Source of the DNA: Rahnella sikkimica
GTDB taxonomy: Bacteria > Pseudomonadota > Gammaproteobacteria > Enterobacterales > Enterobacteriaceae
Direction: 5' to 3'
Assembly (NCBI RefSeq): GCF_002951615.1
Contig: NZ_CP019062.1
Span: 3,844,001 to 3,908,000, forward strand
DNA length: 64,000 nucleotides
Shown here: positions 31,593-41,207 of the stretch, piece by piece
How positions within the stretch are numbered: position 1 is the first letter of the stretch
Layout of the letters: each line of letters begins with the position of its first letter
Made by a program: the position numbers and the translations under genes
The notes under the pieces: generated by a model
Databases searched by the model: none
Told to the model about the DNA's origin: nothing
What the model saw: the letters and a program-made list of their open reading frames with translations, nothing else

Positions 31593-33755
31593 ATGGACGT
31601 TTCTGACCTGCTCGACAGCCTGAATGAAAAACAACGTGAAGCCGTGGCCGCGCCGCGCAGCAATCTGTTGGTGCTGGCCGGAGCAGGCAGTGGCAAAACC
31701 CGCGTGCTGGTGCATCGCATCGCGTGGCTTCTGGCGGTAGAAAATTGCTCGCCGTATTCCATCATGGCGGTGACGTTTACCAATAAAGCCGCAGCGGAAA
31801 TGCGCCATCGTATTGATCAGCTGATCGGTACCAGTCAGGGCGGCATGTGGATCGGGACGTTCCACGGGCTGGCGCACCGTTTGTTGCGTGCGCACCATCT
31901 CGACGCCAATCTGCCGCAAGATTTCCAGATTTTAGACAGCGACGACCAGATGCGTCTGATTAAGCGCCTGATTAAAGCGCTGAACATCGACGAGAAACAA
32001 TGGCCGCCGCGTCAGGCGATGTGGTACATCAACGGCAAAAAAGACGAAGGTTTGCGTCCGCAGCACGTTGAAACTTATAACAATCCCATCGAAGCGACCT
32101 GGTTACGTATTTATCAGGCGTATCAGGAAGCCTGTGACCGCGCCGGGCTGGTGGATTTCGCCGAACTGCTGTTACGCGCCCATGAGTTGTGGCTGAACAA
32201 GCCGCATATCCTTCAGCATTATCGCGAACGTTTCACCAACCTGATGGTGGACGAATTCCAGGACACCAACAGCATTCAGTATGCGTGGATCCGTCTGCTG
32301 GCGGGCGACAACAATAACGTGATGATCGTCGGCGACGATGACCAGTCGATCTACGGCTGGCGCGGTGCGCAGGTCGAAAACATCCAGCGCTTCCTGAAAG
32401 ATTTCCCGAATGCGGAAACCATTCGTTTGGAACAGAACTACCGCTCCACCAGCACCATTCTGAAAGCCGCCAACTCACTGATCGAAAATAACAGCGGTCG
32501 TATGGGGAAAAACCTGTGGACCGAAGACGGCGCGGGCGAGCCGATTTCGCTGTACTGTGCGTTCAACGAACTTGATGAATCGCGCTTTGTGGTCAGCCGG
32601 ATTAAAACCTGGCAGGATAACGGCAACGTGCTGAAAGATTGCGCTATTTTGTACCGCAGCAACGCCCAGTCGCGCGTGCTGGAAGAAGCATTATTGCAGA
32701 TGGCGATGCCGTACCGCATTTACGGCGGCCAGCGATTCTTCGATCGTCAGGAAATCAAAGATGCGCTGGCGTACCTGCGTCTGATGTCGAACCGCAATGA
32801 CGATGCCGCGTTTGAACGTGTAGTGAATACGCCAACGCGAGGCATCGGCGACCGTACGCTGGATGTGGTTCGCCAGACCGCGCGCGACCGTCAGATGACC
32901 ATGTGGCAGGCGACGCGTGCGCTGTTGCAGGACAAAGTGCTCGCGGGCCGTGCGGCTTCCTCGCTGCAACGTTTTACCGAACTGGTGGACGCGCTGGCGC
33001 ATGAAACCGCGGATATGCCGCTGCACGTCCAGACTGACCGCGTAATCAAAGATTCCGGCCTGTTTATCATGTATGAGCAGGAAAAAGGCGAAAAAGGTCA
33101 GGCACGAATCGAAAACTTAGAGGAACTGGTGACGGCAACGCGCCAGTTCAGCTATCAGGATGAAGACGAAGACCTGATGCCGTTGCAGGCATTCTTGTCC
33201 CACGCCGCGCTTGAAGCGGGCGAAGGGCAGGCGGATGCAAATCAGGATGCGGTGCAGCTGATGACGCTTCACTCGGCCAAAGGGCTGGAGTTCCCGCAGG
33301 TCTTTATCGTCGGCATGGAAGAAGGCATGTTCCCGAGCCAGATGTCGCTGGAAGAGAGCGGTCGTCTGGAAGAGGAACGTCGTCTGGCGTACGTGGGCGT
33401 GACCCGCGCGATGCAAAAACTGACGCTGACGTATGCGGAAACCCGCCGTCTGTACGGCAAAGAAGTGTCGCACCGGCCGTCACGTTTTGTCGGCGAACTG
33501 CCGGAAGACTGTGTCGAAGAAGTTCGGCTACGCGCCAACGTTTCACGCCCGATGAGCAACCGCAGCATGGGCACGCCAACCAACGTCAGCGACACTGGTT
33601 TCAAGCTTGGGCAGCGCGTTAATCACCCTAAATTCGGTGAAGGCACCATCGTCAATATGGAAGGCAGCGGCGAACACAGCCGTCTGCAAGTCGCGTTCCC
33701 CGGAGAAGGGATCAAGTGGCTTGTTGCGGCCTACGCGAAACTCGAGGCAGTCTGA
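31593..33755 (+). CDS. uvrD: DNA helicase II (UvrD)
   Basis: UvrD is the SF1A 3'-5' helicase of nucleotide excision and mismatch repair. From ATG 31593 the protein has 720 residues, the E. coli length, and begins MDVSDLLDSLNEKQREAV. Walker A is LAGAGSGKTRVL, motif II DEFQDTN, motif III GDDDQSIYGWRGA, and motif VI VGVTRAMQKL. A GTG two codons upstream is rejected because the ATG start equals the family N terminus. The C-terminal Tudor-like tail (KFGEGTIVNMEGSGEHSRLQV) is present. It is followed by a palindromic repeat element. Confidence 0.97.
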   Translation: MDVSDLLDSLNEKQREAVAAPRSNLLVLAGAGSGKTRVLVHRIAWLLAVENCSPYSIMAVTFTNKAAAEMRHRIDQLIGTSQGGMWIGTFHGLAHRLLRAHHLDANLPQDFQILDSDDQMRLIKRLIKALNIDEKQWPPRQAMWYINGKKDEGLRPQHVETYNNPIEATWLRIYQAYQEACDRAGLVDFAELLLRAHELWLNKPHILQHYRERFTNLMVDEFQDTNSIQYAWIRLLAGDNNNVMIVGDDDQSIYGWRGAQVENIQRFLKDFPNAETIRLEQNYRSTSTILKAANSLIENNSGRMGKNLWTEDGAGEPISLYCAFNELDESRFVVSRIKTWQDNGNVLKDCAILYRSNAQSRVLEEALLQMAMPYRIYGGQRFFDRQEIKDALAYLRLMSNRNDDAAFERVVNTPTRGIGDRTLDVVRQTARDRQMTMWQATRALLQDKVLAGRAASSLQRFTELVDALAHETADMPLHVQTDRVIKDSGLFIMYEQEKGEKGQARIENLEELVTATRQFSYQDEDEDLMPLQAFLSHAALEAGEGQADANQDAVQLMTLHSAKGLEFPQVFIVGMEEGMFPSQMSLEESGRLEEERRLAYVGVTRAMQKLTLTYAETRRLYGKEVSHRPSRFVGELPEDCVEEVRLRANVSRPMSNRSMGTPTNVSDTGFKLGQRVNHPKFGEGTIVNMEGSGEHSRLQVAFPGEGIKWLVAAYAKLEAV

Positions 33756-33762
33756 TTTTTAA

Positions 33763-33888
33763 CTCCCTCCCCTGCGAAGGGGAGGGTTGGGGTGGGGTAT
33801 TAAGGTCAAAAACCAAAGTTCAATCGCGGGTAATTCATTGTTTTATAGGTAAAACCCCCTCCCAGCCTCCCCCTTCGCAGGGGGAGGA
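33763..33888. repeat. Dispersed palindromic element, copy 1
   Basis: The left arm begins CTCCCTCCCCTGCGAAGGGG followed by AGGGTTGGGGTGGGGTATTAA, and the right arm reads ACCCCCTCCC-AGCCTCCCCCTTCGCAGGGGGA. Each arm holds a CCCTGCGAAGGGG-type hairpin, and the two arms are inverted relative to each other around about 50 unique bases. The same arrangement occurs at 59787-59886, so this is a repeated BIME/REP-like element rather than a plain terminator. It fills the gap after uvrD. Confidence 0.85.
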
Positions 33889-33896
33889 GTAAAGAA

Positions 33897-34373
33897 TCAA
33901 AGGGCAAAAATCTCGCCTTCTTCCGCTTTCGCATACCATTCCAGCGTCGCTTTTACGCGTTCGTCGCCTTCCGGCGGTGTGCCCGGCAGATAATCCTGTT
34001 CCAGCACCGGCTGGTACGCACCGTGCTTCACTTCAAAGATTACGCCACCTTCATCGAGCGATAATACGCTGTGCCAGGTATTGGCCGGGATTTCCAGCAG
34101 ACGGGTTTCTGCGCCGAGCCACAGACGGTCAGTCACTTTGCCGCTGGCATCATAAATCAGCACCAGAAAGCGTCCGCGCAGGGCGGTCAGCATTTCCCAG
34201 GTGTGCGGATGGCGGTGAATACGCACGTAAGTGCCCGGTTCCATGGCGATCGCCAGACGCTGAACGTCGTCTTCCGGTGCCGGGTGCATGTTCAGGTTCT
34301 GACGCAGTCTCGGCGAGTGAGCCGCCTTGGTGATCAGGTCGCACAGCGTGTCTTGGTTAATCTGCTTAATCAT
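33897..34373 (-). CDS. WbuC-type cupin fold metalloprotein
   Basis: The protein (158 residues from the ATG at 34373, or 161 from ATG 34382) carries a cupin barrel. Likely metal ligands are the two His and a Glu in RIHRHPHTWEML, with a further His in PANTWHSVLSL. It resembles the WbuC cupins usually found in O-antigen gene clusters. Its biochemical role is not established. It stands alone on the minus strand between uvrD and corA, which is not the E. coli arrangement. Confidence 0.75.
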   Translation of the reverse strand: MIKQINQDTLCDLITKAAHSPRLRQNLNMHPAPEDDVQRLAIAMEPGTYVRIHRHPHTWEMLTALRGRFLVLIYDASGKVTDRLWLGAETRLLEIPANTWHSVLSLDEGGVIFEVKHGAYQPVLEQDYLPGTPPEGDERVKATLEWYAKAEEGEIFAL

Positions 34374-34569
34374 TAGGGTCATCTGAAAAGTGTGGGGAAA
34401 TCAGGTCTCTGAGTGTAGCCAAAAAAACGGCTGCGCATAAGCGGGGAAGCGTTGCTAACAACGCCTGAAATTTATGCATAAATGTTGCCAGAATAGATTT
34501 ACTGGCGGTTGACAGTCTTTTTATTCCCAGCGTAACATGCGCGCACTATTATCAATGAGGAACTGCGCC

Positions 34570-34626
34570 TTGGACACACCCAGTAGATACTGGCTCAATA
34601 ACCTGTTCATTAGGTACCACTTCTAA
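34570..34626 (+). CDS. corL: Putative corA leader peptide (CorL-like)
   Basis: The 18-codon ORF starting at TTG 34570 encodes MDTPSRYWLNNLFIRYHF and has an AGGA ribosome-binding site eight bases upstream. An in-frame ATG at 34555 would extend it to 23 residues but lacks a clear binding site. Its stop codon lies inside the left arm of an eight-base perfect hairpin, so ribosomes finishing the peptide would open that hairpin. The gene name is assigned from position and layout, not from a verified sequence match. Confidence 0.55.
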   Translation: MDTPSRYWLNNLFIRYHF

Positions 34627-34653
34627 GGCCCTCCTCTTTGCTGATGGCCTTAG
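34623..34653 (+). promoter_or_regulatory. corA leader hairpin over the leader-peptide stop codon
   Basis: CTAAGGCC (34623-34630) pairs perfectly with GGCCTTAG (34646-34653) around a 15-base pyrimidine-rich loop. No T run follows, so a role in Rho access or RNA folding is more likely than intrinsic termination. Confidence 0.6.
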
Positions 34654-34661
34654 TGGTTGTC

Positions 34662-34682
34662 AGCGACCCCCGTTCTGTCGCT
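34662..34682 (+). promoter_or_regulatory. Second corA leader hairpin
   Basis: AGCGAC pairs with GTCGCT around a nine-base loop that is C-rich. It follows the first hairpin by eight bases. Confidence 0.45.
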
Positions 34683-34793
34683 GTGAGTCAGATCTGAATT
34701 TGGTCTGAATTGCGCCGGTGACATCTCTCACCTCGTGATTTTCTGTGCTTCAACGCGTTGTCCACTTTCCGTCATTCTTGGGAGAACGGGCAC

Positions 34794-35744
34794 ATGCTGA
34801 GTGCTTTTAAATTAGAAAACAGCCGCTTATCCCGTTTAGAGCTGGACGAGTCAGACGATCTCAAAACCTCATTGTGGGTCGATTTGGTTGAACCTGACGA
34901 GCAGGAGCGCGAACGCGTTCAATGCGAATTAGGGCAGAGCCTGGCCACGCGGCCTGAACTGGACGATATCGAGGCTTCCGCACGTTTCTTCGAAGATGAA
35001 GATGGCCTGCACATTCACTCCTTTTTCTATTACGAAGATGCTGAAGACCACGCGGGCAACAGCACCGTCGCCTTTACCGTGCGTGAAGGACGTCTGTATA
35101 CCCTGCGCGAGCGCGAATTACCGGCGTTTCGTCTCTACCGTATGCGCGCCAGAAACCAGAAACTGGTCGACGGCAACGCGTATGAACTGCTGCTGGATTT
35201 GTTCGAAACCAAAATTGAACAGCTGGCGGATGAGATTGAAAATATCTACAGCGATCTGGAAAAGCTCAGCCGCGTGATCATGGAAGGGCATCAGGGCGAC
35301 GAATACGACGCCGCGCTTTCCACGCTGGCGGAACTGGAAGATATCGGCTGGAAAGTCCGGTTGTGTCTGATGGATACCCAGCGCGCACTGAATTTCCTGG
35401 TGCGTAAGGCGCGTCTGCCGGCGGGTCAGCTGGAACAGGCGCGTGAAGTGTTGCGCGATATCGAATCCCTGTTGCCGCACAACGAATCCCTGTTCCAGAA
35501 AGTGAACTTCCTGATGCAGGCGGCGATGGGTTTTATCAACATCGAACAGAACCGCATCATCAAGATTTTCTCGGTGGTTTCGGTCGTCTTCCTGCCGCCA
35601 ACGCTGGTGGCGTCCAGCTACGGGATGAACTTCGAATTCATGCCGGAGCTGAAATGGTCATTCGGTTATCCGGGCGCGATTGCCCTGATGATCCTCGCCG
35701 GACTGGCTCCTTACCTGTACTTCAAACGTAAAAACTGGCTCTAA
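34794..35744 (+). CDS. corA: Magnesium/cobalt/nickel transporter CorA
   Basis: CorA is the main constitutive Mg2+ uptake channel, a homopentamer of the inner membrane. The 316-residue protein equals the E. coli length and begins [16 protein letters not shown]. The cytoplasmic N-terminal part (about 1-250) is highly acidic, and two C-terminal helices follow. The selectivity signature YGMNF lies between them, and the basic C terminus ends YFKRKNWL. The ATG at 34794 is chosen over an upstream in-frame ATG (34758) because it has GGAGA upstream and fits the family start. Confidence 0.97.
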   Translation: MLSAFKLENSRLSRLELDESDDLKTSLWVDLVEPDEQERERVQCELGQSLATRPELDDIEASARFFEDEDGLHIHSFFYYEDAEDHAGNSTVAFTVREGRLYTLRERELPAFRLYRMRARNQKLVDGNAYELLLDLFETKIEQLADEIENIYSDLEKLSRVIMEGHQGDEYDAALSTLAELEDIGWKVRLCLMDTQRALNFLVRKARLPAGQLEQAREVLRDIESLLPHNESLFQKVNFLMQAAMGFINIEQNRIIKIFSVVSVVFLPPTLVASSYGMNFEFMPELKWSFGYPGAIALMILAGLAPYLYFKRKNWL

Positions 35745-35778
35745 CCGGTCAGACAAAATATTCCCCTCTTACGCATCG

Positions 35779-35809
35779 TCGCGGCGGGCTGATGAGCGGC
35801 TCGCCGCGA
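35779..35809. terminator. GC-rich hairpin between corA and rarD
   Basis: TCGCGGCG pairs perfectly with CGCCGCGA around a 15-base loop that can pair further internally. It lies between convergent genes, so it may end transcripts from either side, although no T run is adjacent. Confidence 0.5.
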
Positions 35810-35839
35810 GCGTACGGAACCACGCGATTTTCTTTAAAA

Positions 35840-36754
35840 TCACGCTGCGCTGTGCCCGCTTCTTCCTCGTCTCAGGCGGCCCTGTGTGTAAAGTGCGTCG
35901 CCGATAAAGCACAGCAGCCCGACCCAGATGAAGCCAAACGTAATCAGTTGCGAAGGACGAACCGTTTCACCGTAGAACATCACCGCCAGCATGAACATTA
36001 ATGTCGGGCCGAGATACTGGAAAAAGCCCAGCGTTGAAAGCTTCAGGCGCGCTGCGGCGGCGGTGAAAAACAGCAGCGGAATGGTGGTAATAATCCCGGC
36101 GGCCATCAGCAGTAAATCCAGCGACCACGGATTTGCCGCCAGATTGCTGGTCGGGCTGTGGGCGATAAAGAACAGATAAATCGCCGCGAGCGGCAGTAAC
36201 CACAGGGTTTCAATCAGCATTCCGGTCTGGGAATCGACGCCAATTTTCTTACGTAACAAACCGTAGAACGCGAAAGTCAGCGCCAGCCCGAGCCCGATAA
36301 CCGGCACCGAGCCAAACATCCAGACCTGAATCAGCACACCGGCTAGCGCCAGAACCACGGCCAGCCACTGCAAACTCCGGAATCTTTCGCGTAAAAACAG
36401 CATGCCGAGCACCACATTCACCAGCGGGCTGATAAAGTAGCCGAGACTGGCTTCGAGAATATGATTATTATTGATCGCCCAGATAAAAATCAGCCAATTC
36501 CCACCGATAAACAACGCAGTGATGAGTAACATGCCGACTTTCTTCGGTTGTGCGAATACACGCCGGACATCGCTCCAGCTGCGGCTGACAGACAGAAGCA
36601 CTAACATAAAGAAGAACGACCAGATGATCCGGTGGGTCAGTATTTCACCGGCGGGCACTTCTTTGATCAGCTTGAAGTACGCCGGAGCGATCCCCCAGAT
36701 CAAATAGGCGATAAAGGCAAAAATAACGCCCTGCCGGGTACGGTGTGCGTCCAT
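35840..36754 (-). CDS. rarD: EamA/DMT-family permease RarD
   Basis: The 304-residue protein has ten predicted membrane helices and the paired EamA domains of the drug/metabolite transporter superfamily. It starts MDAHRTRQGVIFAFIAYLIWGIAPAYFKL, very similar to E. coli RarD. RarD is historically linked to chloramphenicol sensitivity, but the substrate is not known. It converges on corA, as in E. coli. Confidence 0.92.
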   Translation of the reverse strand: MDAHRTRQGVIFAFIAYLIWGIAPAYFKLIKEVPAGEILTHRIIWSFFFMLVLLSVSRSWSDVRRVFAQPKKVGMLLITALFIGGNWLIFIWAINNNHILEASLGYFISPLVNVVLGMLFLRERFRSLQWLAVVLALAGVLIQVWMFGSVPVIGLGLALTFAFYGLLRKKIGVDSQTGMLIETLWLLPLAAIYLFFIAHSPTSNLAANPWSLDLLLMAAGIITTIPLLFFTAAAARLKLSTLGFFQYLGPTLMFMLAVMFYGETVRPSQLITFGFIWVGLLCFIGDALYTQGRLRRGRSGHSAA

Positions 36755-36832
36755 GTGGGTACCTGAAAAAATAAGAAAGAGAAGGATGGTGAGTGTAACT
36801 GATTTAGGCCACCGGATTAACTTTTCGCCGTA

Positions 36833-37315
36833 TCAGCCGACCATATAGGTTGCGGTGGTTGTCGCAATATGAACGCCGGTATCGCTGTGCAAATCGACTC
36901 GCGCTACCGAGACTTTGTTCCCGGCGCGGATCAGGCTGCTGGAGGCGATGAAAAACTCGCCGCGCCCAGGACGAAGATAGTCCACACGCAAATCGATGGT
37001 GCCCATTTTCGACAACCTCTGGCGCATCTCGGCTTCCAGCAAAGGGTGATCGGGTTTGTCGCGGCGGATCAGAGAACTGGTCACACATACCAGCCCGGCG
37101 GCGACATCCAGAACGGCGGCGATCACGCCACCGTGTAAGATTTTTTGTGCGGCGTTACCGACCAGTTTGGTTTGATTAGAGAATTTTAGCTCAGCGTAAT
37201 CACAGTCGAGGCGTTTAAGTTCGAGCCCAAGTTCGCGGTTAAACGGCATGTCATAAACAAAAATATTACCGATCAGTTGCAGGGCAGCCTCGTGGCTGAG
37301 GGATGAAGCAGACAT
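36833..37315 (-). CDS. yigI: Hotdog-fold acyl-CoA thioesterase YigI
   Basis: The 160-residue protein has the PaaI/hotdog pattern: [15 protein letters not shown] near residues 78-92, preceded by [10 protein letters not shown], and [11 protein letters not shown]. This matches the thioesterase superfamily protein YigI encoded between rarD and pldA in E. coli. E. coli YigI has been reported as an acyl-CoA thioesterase with medium- to long-chain substrates. It is a single gene on the minus strand, divergent from pldA. Confidence 0.88.
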   Translation of the reverse strand: MSASSLSHEAALQLIGNIFVYDMPFNRELGLELKRLDCDYAELKFSNQTKLVGNAAQKILHGGVIAAVLDVAAGLVCVTSSLIRRDKPDHPLLEAEMRQRLSKMGTIDLRVDYLRPGRGEFFIASSSLIRAGNKVSVARVDLHSDTGVHIATTTATYMVG

Positions 37316-37565
37316 GGCGTGATTCCTGACGAAAATGTAAGACGCTTATGTTCGCCGAAAAAGTTAACGGAATGTTGATTTTAGGTGCGGGGGAACGCTA
37401 TTTCCAGAGTGCGACCGATAAATGTATTCAGTGATCATGTAGAAATGTATTTGTGTGTAAAATGTTCCGCTTTGGATTTCCGGACTTAAGTCAGCAGGAA
37501 ACCGGCCAGGCTATGGGCCAGTAAACAATAATGAATTTTAAACTTTTAGGGCGAGGGTAAGGAAA

Positions 37566-38444
37566 ATGCGTAAAAATTGGGCTGTCGGTGCCGCCATTCT
37601 GGCGTTACCAGCGTTGGGGTATGCGGCTGAAGCTACGATTCAGGAAGTACATGATCAGCCAGCCGTTCGTGGCAGTATTATCGCCAGCATGTTGCAGGAT
37701 CACGACAACCCGTTCACGCTGTATCCTTACGAATCAAACTATTTGCTGTATACCGATACCAGCAATATCAACAAAGAAGCCATAAAGTCTTATGACTGGG
37801 CGAAGAATGCTAAGCACGACGAAGTTGAGTTTCAGCTGAGTCTGGCGTTCCCGCTGTGGCGTGGAATTGCCGGTGACAACTCGGTGCTCGGCGCGTCTTA
37901 TACGCAGAAATCTTTCTGGCAGTTATCCAACCGTGCCGAATCATCACCGTTCCGCGAAACCAACTATGAACCGCAACTGTTCCTGGCGTGGGCGACGGAT
38001 TACGATTTCCTCGGCTGGACGTTACGCGAAGCCGAATACGGTGTGAATCACGACTCGAACGGACGTTCTGACCCGACATCGCGCAGCTGGAACCGTGTCT
38101 ATGCGCGCTTTATGGCGCAAAACGGCAACTGGCAGGTCGATATCAAACCCTGGTATCGCATTCCTGAAAGCGACAAAGATGACGATAACCCGGACATCAG
38201 CAAGTACATGGGTTATTACCGTCTGAAAGTCGGTTATGCCCTCGGTGACAGCGTGTTCAGCGTCGAAAGCCGCTACAACTGGAACACCGGCTACGGCGGC
38301 GCGACAACAGGCTGGAGCTATCCGATCAGTAAACACGTTCGCTTCTACACGCAGGTGTTCAGTGGCTACGGCGAATCGTTAATCGACTACAACCACAAGC
38401 AAACTCGCGTCGGTGTCGGTATCATACTTAACGACATGATGTAA
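37566..38444 (+). CDS. pldA: Outer membrane phospholipase A
   Basis: PldA is a calcium-dependent outer-membrane beta-barrel phospholipase that degrades surface-exposed phospholipids. The 292-residue precursor has a signal peptide cleaved after residue 20 (GYA-AEATIQEV). The catalytic residues are H162, S164 (NHDSNGRSDP) and N176 (SWNR), equivalent to mature H142, S144 and N156. The barrel ends with the phenylalanine-free VGVGIILNDMM. A strong hairpin follows. It sits between yigI and recQ as in E. coli. Confidence 0.96.
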   Translation: MRKNWAVGAAILALPALGYAAEATIQEVHDQPAVRGSIIASMLQDHDNPFTLYPYESNYLLYTDTSNINKEAIKSYDWAKNAKHDEVEFQLSLAFPLWRGIAGDNSVLGASYTQKSFWQLSNRAESSPFRETNYEPQLFLAWATDYDFLGWTLREAEYGVNHDSNGRSDPTSRSWNRVYARFMAQNGNWQVDIKPWYRIPESDKDDDNPDISKYMGYYRLKVGYALGDSVFSVESRYNWNTGYGGATTGWSYPISKHVRFYTQVFSGYGESLIDYNHKQTRVGVGIILNDMM

Positions 38445-38457
38445 TATCCGGCATTCT

Positions 38458-38496
38458 CCAGGTTGCAGGTCTGTTGGCCGCAACCTGGATTATTTA
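38458..38496 (+). terminator. Terminator of pldA
   Basis: CCAGGTTGC pairs perfectly with GCAACCTGG around a 13-base loop, followed by ATTATTT. Confidence 0.75.
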
Positions 38497-38573
38497 GGGT
38501 ATATTATGTCGGTGCAGTACAGTCCCGGCGGCTTTAGGGCTTAGCCGGGTGGTTTGAACAGTTGGGGAATTGA

Positions 38574-40406
38574 GTGTCTACGGCGGCAGTGATAAACAAA
38601 GAAGAGCTGGCTCATCAGGTATTACGCGATACCTTCGGCTATCAGCAATTCAGACCAGGTCAGCAAACTATCATCAATACCGCCATTTCTGGACGGGATT
38701 GCCTGGTCGTGATGCCGACCGGCGGCGGTAAATCGCTGTGCTACCAAATCCCTGCGCTGGTGATGGACGGCCTGACGCTGGTCGTTTCTCCGCTTATTTC
38801 GCTGATGAAAGATCAGGTTGATCAGCTGATGGCGGCGGGCGTTGAAGCGGGATGTCTGAACTCGACGCAAACCCGCGAGCAACAGCAGGAAGTAATGGCC
38901 GGTTGCCGTACGGGCCGCATCAAAATGCTGTATATCGCGCCGGAACGCCTGATGCTCGGTGATTTCCTCGAACAGTTGCAACAGTGGAATCCGGCCATGC
39001 TGGCTGTCGATGAAGCCCACTGTATTTCCCAATGGGGCCACGATTTCCGTCCGGAATATCGCGCGCTCGGCCAGCTGAAGCTGCGCTACCCGCAATTACC
39101 GGTGATCGCGCTGACCGCGACCGCCGATGAAGCCACCCGTAACGATATTGTTCGTCTTCTTGAGCTGAACGATCCGCTGATTCAGGTCAGCAGCTTCGAT
39201 CGCCCGAACATCCGTTACACGCTGGTGGAAAAGTTTAAACCGCTCGATCAGCTGATCCGTTTTGTGCAGGATCAGCGCGGTAAAAGCGGCATTATTTACT
39301 GCAACAGCCGCGCAAAAGTCGAAGACACCGCCGCACGACTGCAAAGCCGCGGGCTGAGCGTTGGCGCATATCATGCCGGTCTGGACAACGAAACCCGCGC
39401 CCGCGTGCAGGAAGGTTTTCAGCGCGATGACCTGCAAATTGTGGTCGCGACCGTCGCATTCGGAATGGGCATCAACAAACCGAACGTTCGTTTTGTGGTT
39501 CACTTTGATATTCCGCGCACGATTGAATCTTACTATCAGGAAACAGGGCGTGCAGGACGTGATGGTCTGCCTGCCGAAGCGGTGCTGTTATACGATCCGG
39601 CAGATATGGCGTGGCTGCGCCGCTGTCTGGAAGAAAAACCGGCCGGTGCGCAACAGGATGTGGAACGCCATAAACTGAATGCGATGAACGCATTTGCTGA
39701 GGCGCAAACCTGCCGCCGTCTGGTGCTGCTTAACTATTTTGGTGAAGGCAAACAAAACGCCTGCGGTAACTGCGACGTCTGCCTCGATCCGCCAAAACGC
39801 TACGACGGCCTGCTGGACGCGCAAAAAGCGCTGTCGGTGGTCGCGCGCGTCGGGCAACGCTTTGGTTTGGGGTACGTGGTCGAAGTGCTGCGCGGCTCGA
39901 ACAATCAGCGTATCCGCGAATATGGTCACGAAAAACTGACGGTTTACGGCATCGGTAAAGAACACAGCAACGAGCACTGGACCAGCGTGGTACGCCAGCT
40001 GATTCACCTCGGACTGATTATGCAAAACATCGCTATGCATTCGGCGTTACAGCTGACCGAATCCGCCCGTCCGGTTCTGCGCGGTGAAATTCCGTTGCAG
40101 CTGGCAGTGCCGCGTATTCAGACGCTGAAAATTAAAAGCACGTCACGCCAGAAAACCTATGGCGGAAATTACGATCACAAGCTGTTTGCCAAATTGCGTA
40201 AACTGCGTAAATCGCTGGCGGATGAAAATAATGTCCCGCCGTACGTGGTCTTCAATGACACAACGCTGCTGGAAATGGCGGAGCATCTGCCGATAAGCCC
40301 GAGCGATTTGCTGGACATCACCGGCGTCGGTCAGCGTAAGCTGGAGAAATTCGGTCGGCCATTTATGACGATGATCCGCGACCATATCGATAACGGCGAC
40401 GAGTAA
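38574..40406 (+). CDS. recQ: ATP-dependent DNA helicase RecQ
   Basis: RecQ is the 3'-5' helicase that starts RecF-pathway recombination and limits illegitimate recombination. The 610-residue protein has motif 0 FRPGQQTII, Walker A PTGGGKS, DEAH box [19 protein letters not shown] with the RecQ aromatic loop, motif VI RAGRDG, a zinc-binding Cys set (CRR...NACGNCDVC) and a C-terminal HRDC domain (about 525-605). The start is a GTG at 38574 after GGGGAATTGA. Confidence 0.96.
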   Translation: MSTAAVINKEELAHQVLRDTFGYQQFRPGQQTIINTAISGRDCLVVMPTGGGKSLCYQIPALVMDGLTLVVSPLISLMKDQVDQLMAAGVEAGCLNSTQTREQQQEVMAGCRTGRIKMLYIAPERLMLGDFLEQLQQWNPAMLAVDEAHCISQWGHDFRPEYRALGQLKLRYPQLPVIALTATADEATRNDIVRLLELNDPLIQVSSFDRPNIRYTLVEKFKPLDQLIRFVQDQRGKSGIIYCNSRAKVEDTAARLQSRGLSVGAYHAGLDNETRARVQEGFQRDDLQIVVATVAFGMGINKPNVRFVVHFDIPRTIESYYQETGRAGRDGLPAEAVLLYDPADMAWLRRCLEEKPAGAQQDVERHKLNAMNAFAEAQTCRRLVLLNYFGEGKQNACGNCDVCLDPPKRYDGLLDAQKALSVVARVGQRFGLGYVVEVLRGSNNQRIREYGHEKLTVYGIGKEHSNEHWTSVVRQLIHLGLIMQNIAMHSALQLTESARPVLRGEIPLQLAVPRIQTLKIKSTSRQKTYGGNYDHKLFAKLRKLRKSLADENNVPPYVVFNDTTLLEMAEHLPISPSDLLDITGVGQRKLEKFGRPFMTMIRDHIDNGDE

Positions 40407-40445
40407 CAGAATTCACTTCCCTACACATAACACAGAGAGTTAATC

Positions 40446-41063
40446 ATGCTGATGCTATTCCTGACGGTTGCGATGGTTCATCTGATCGCGCTGATGAGTC
40501 CGGGGCCGGACTTCTTCTTTGTCTCACAAACAGCGGCCAGCCGTTCGCGCAAAGAAGCGATGATGGGTGTGATTGGTATTACGCTGGGCGTGCTGGTTTG
40601 GGCGGCGGTGGCGCTGATGGGCTTACACCTGATTCTGCAAAAAATGGCGTGGCTGCATCAGATCATCACCGTCGGCGGTGGTTTGTATCTATGCTGGATG
40701 GGCTGGCAACTGCTGAAATCCGCACGGGCTAAAAAGCAGAACGGCGATGAAACGCCGGTGGTTCTGCCCGCGCGTGGCCGAACTTTTATGCGCGGTCTGC
40801 TGACCAACCTCTCTAACCCGAAAGCCGTTATTTACTTCGGCAGCGTGTTCTCCATGTTTGTGGGTGACAGCGTCAGCGGCGGCGAGCGTCTGGGCATCTT
40901 CCTGCTGATCGTGGTGGAAACCCTGGCGTGGTTCTCGTTAGTGGCGTTAGTCTTTGCGCTGCCAAAAATGCGCCGTGGCTACCAGCGTTTAGCGAAATGG
41001 ATCGACGGCGTGGCGGGTGTGGTCTTTGCAGGTTTTGGTATTGCGCTCATTGTGAATCGCTAA
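40446..41063 (+). CDS. rhtC: Threonine exporter RhtC (LysE family)
   Basis: The 205-residue membrane protein has six predicted helices. It shows the LysE/RhtB-family motif LMSPGPDFFFVSQTA near residues 16-30 and LLTNLSNPKAVIYFGSVFS in the middle. E. coli RhtC (206 residues) exports threonine. It follows recQ by 39 bases. In E. coli rhtB comes next; here an AT-rich island separates the two. Confidence 0.95.
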   Translation: MLMLFLTVAMVHLIALMSPGPDFFFVSQTAASRSRKEAMMGVIGITLGVLVWAAVALMGLHLILQKMAWLHQIITVGGGLYLCWMGWQLLKSARAKKQNGDETPVVLPARGRTFMRGLLTNLSNPKAVIYFGSVFSMFVGDSVSGGERLGIFLLIVVETLAWFSLVALVFALPKMRRGYQRLAKWIDGVAGVVFAGFGIALIVNR

Positions 41064-41080
41064 GTTTTATCCTTTCTAAT

Positions 41081-41111
41081 AAAACGGAAGCGTAATAGCT
41101 TCCGTTTTTTC
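41081..41111 (+). terminator. Terminator of rhtC
   Basis: AAAACGGAAGC pairs perfectly with GCTTCCGTTTT around a six-base loop, ending in a T run. It marks the left edge of the AT-rich island. Confidence 0.9.
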
Positions 41112-41207
41112 TTAATATATCCCGCTTTCCTTAATTGATAATTTGTTGTCTAATCTATTATGTTTAAGTGATATATATATTAAAAACAAATGTGTCATGA
41201 GGGTTTC

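Larger units (their letters stand above)
34374..34793 (+). promoter_or_regulatory. corA 5' leader region
   Basis: About 400 bases separate the cupin gene from corA. The first half probably carries the corA promoter. From about 34555 on, a short ORF overlapped by a strong hairpin and a second hairpin are visible (listed separately). In Salmonella the corA leader contains a short ORF, corL, whose translation affects Rho-dependent termination. This region has the matching layout. Confidence 0.65.
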
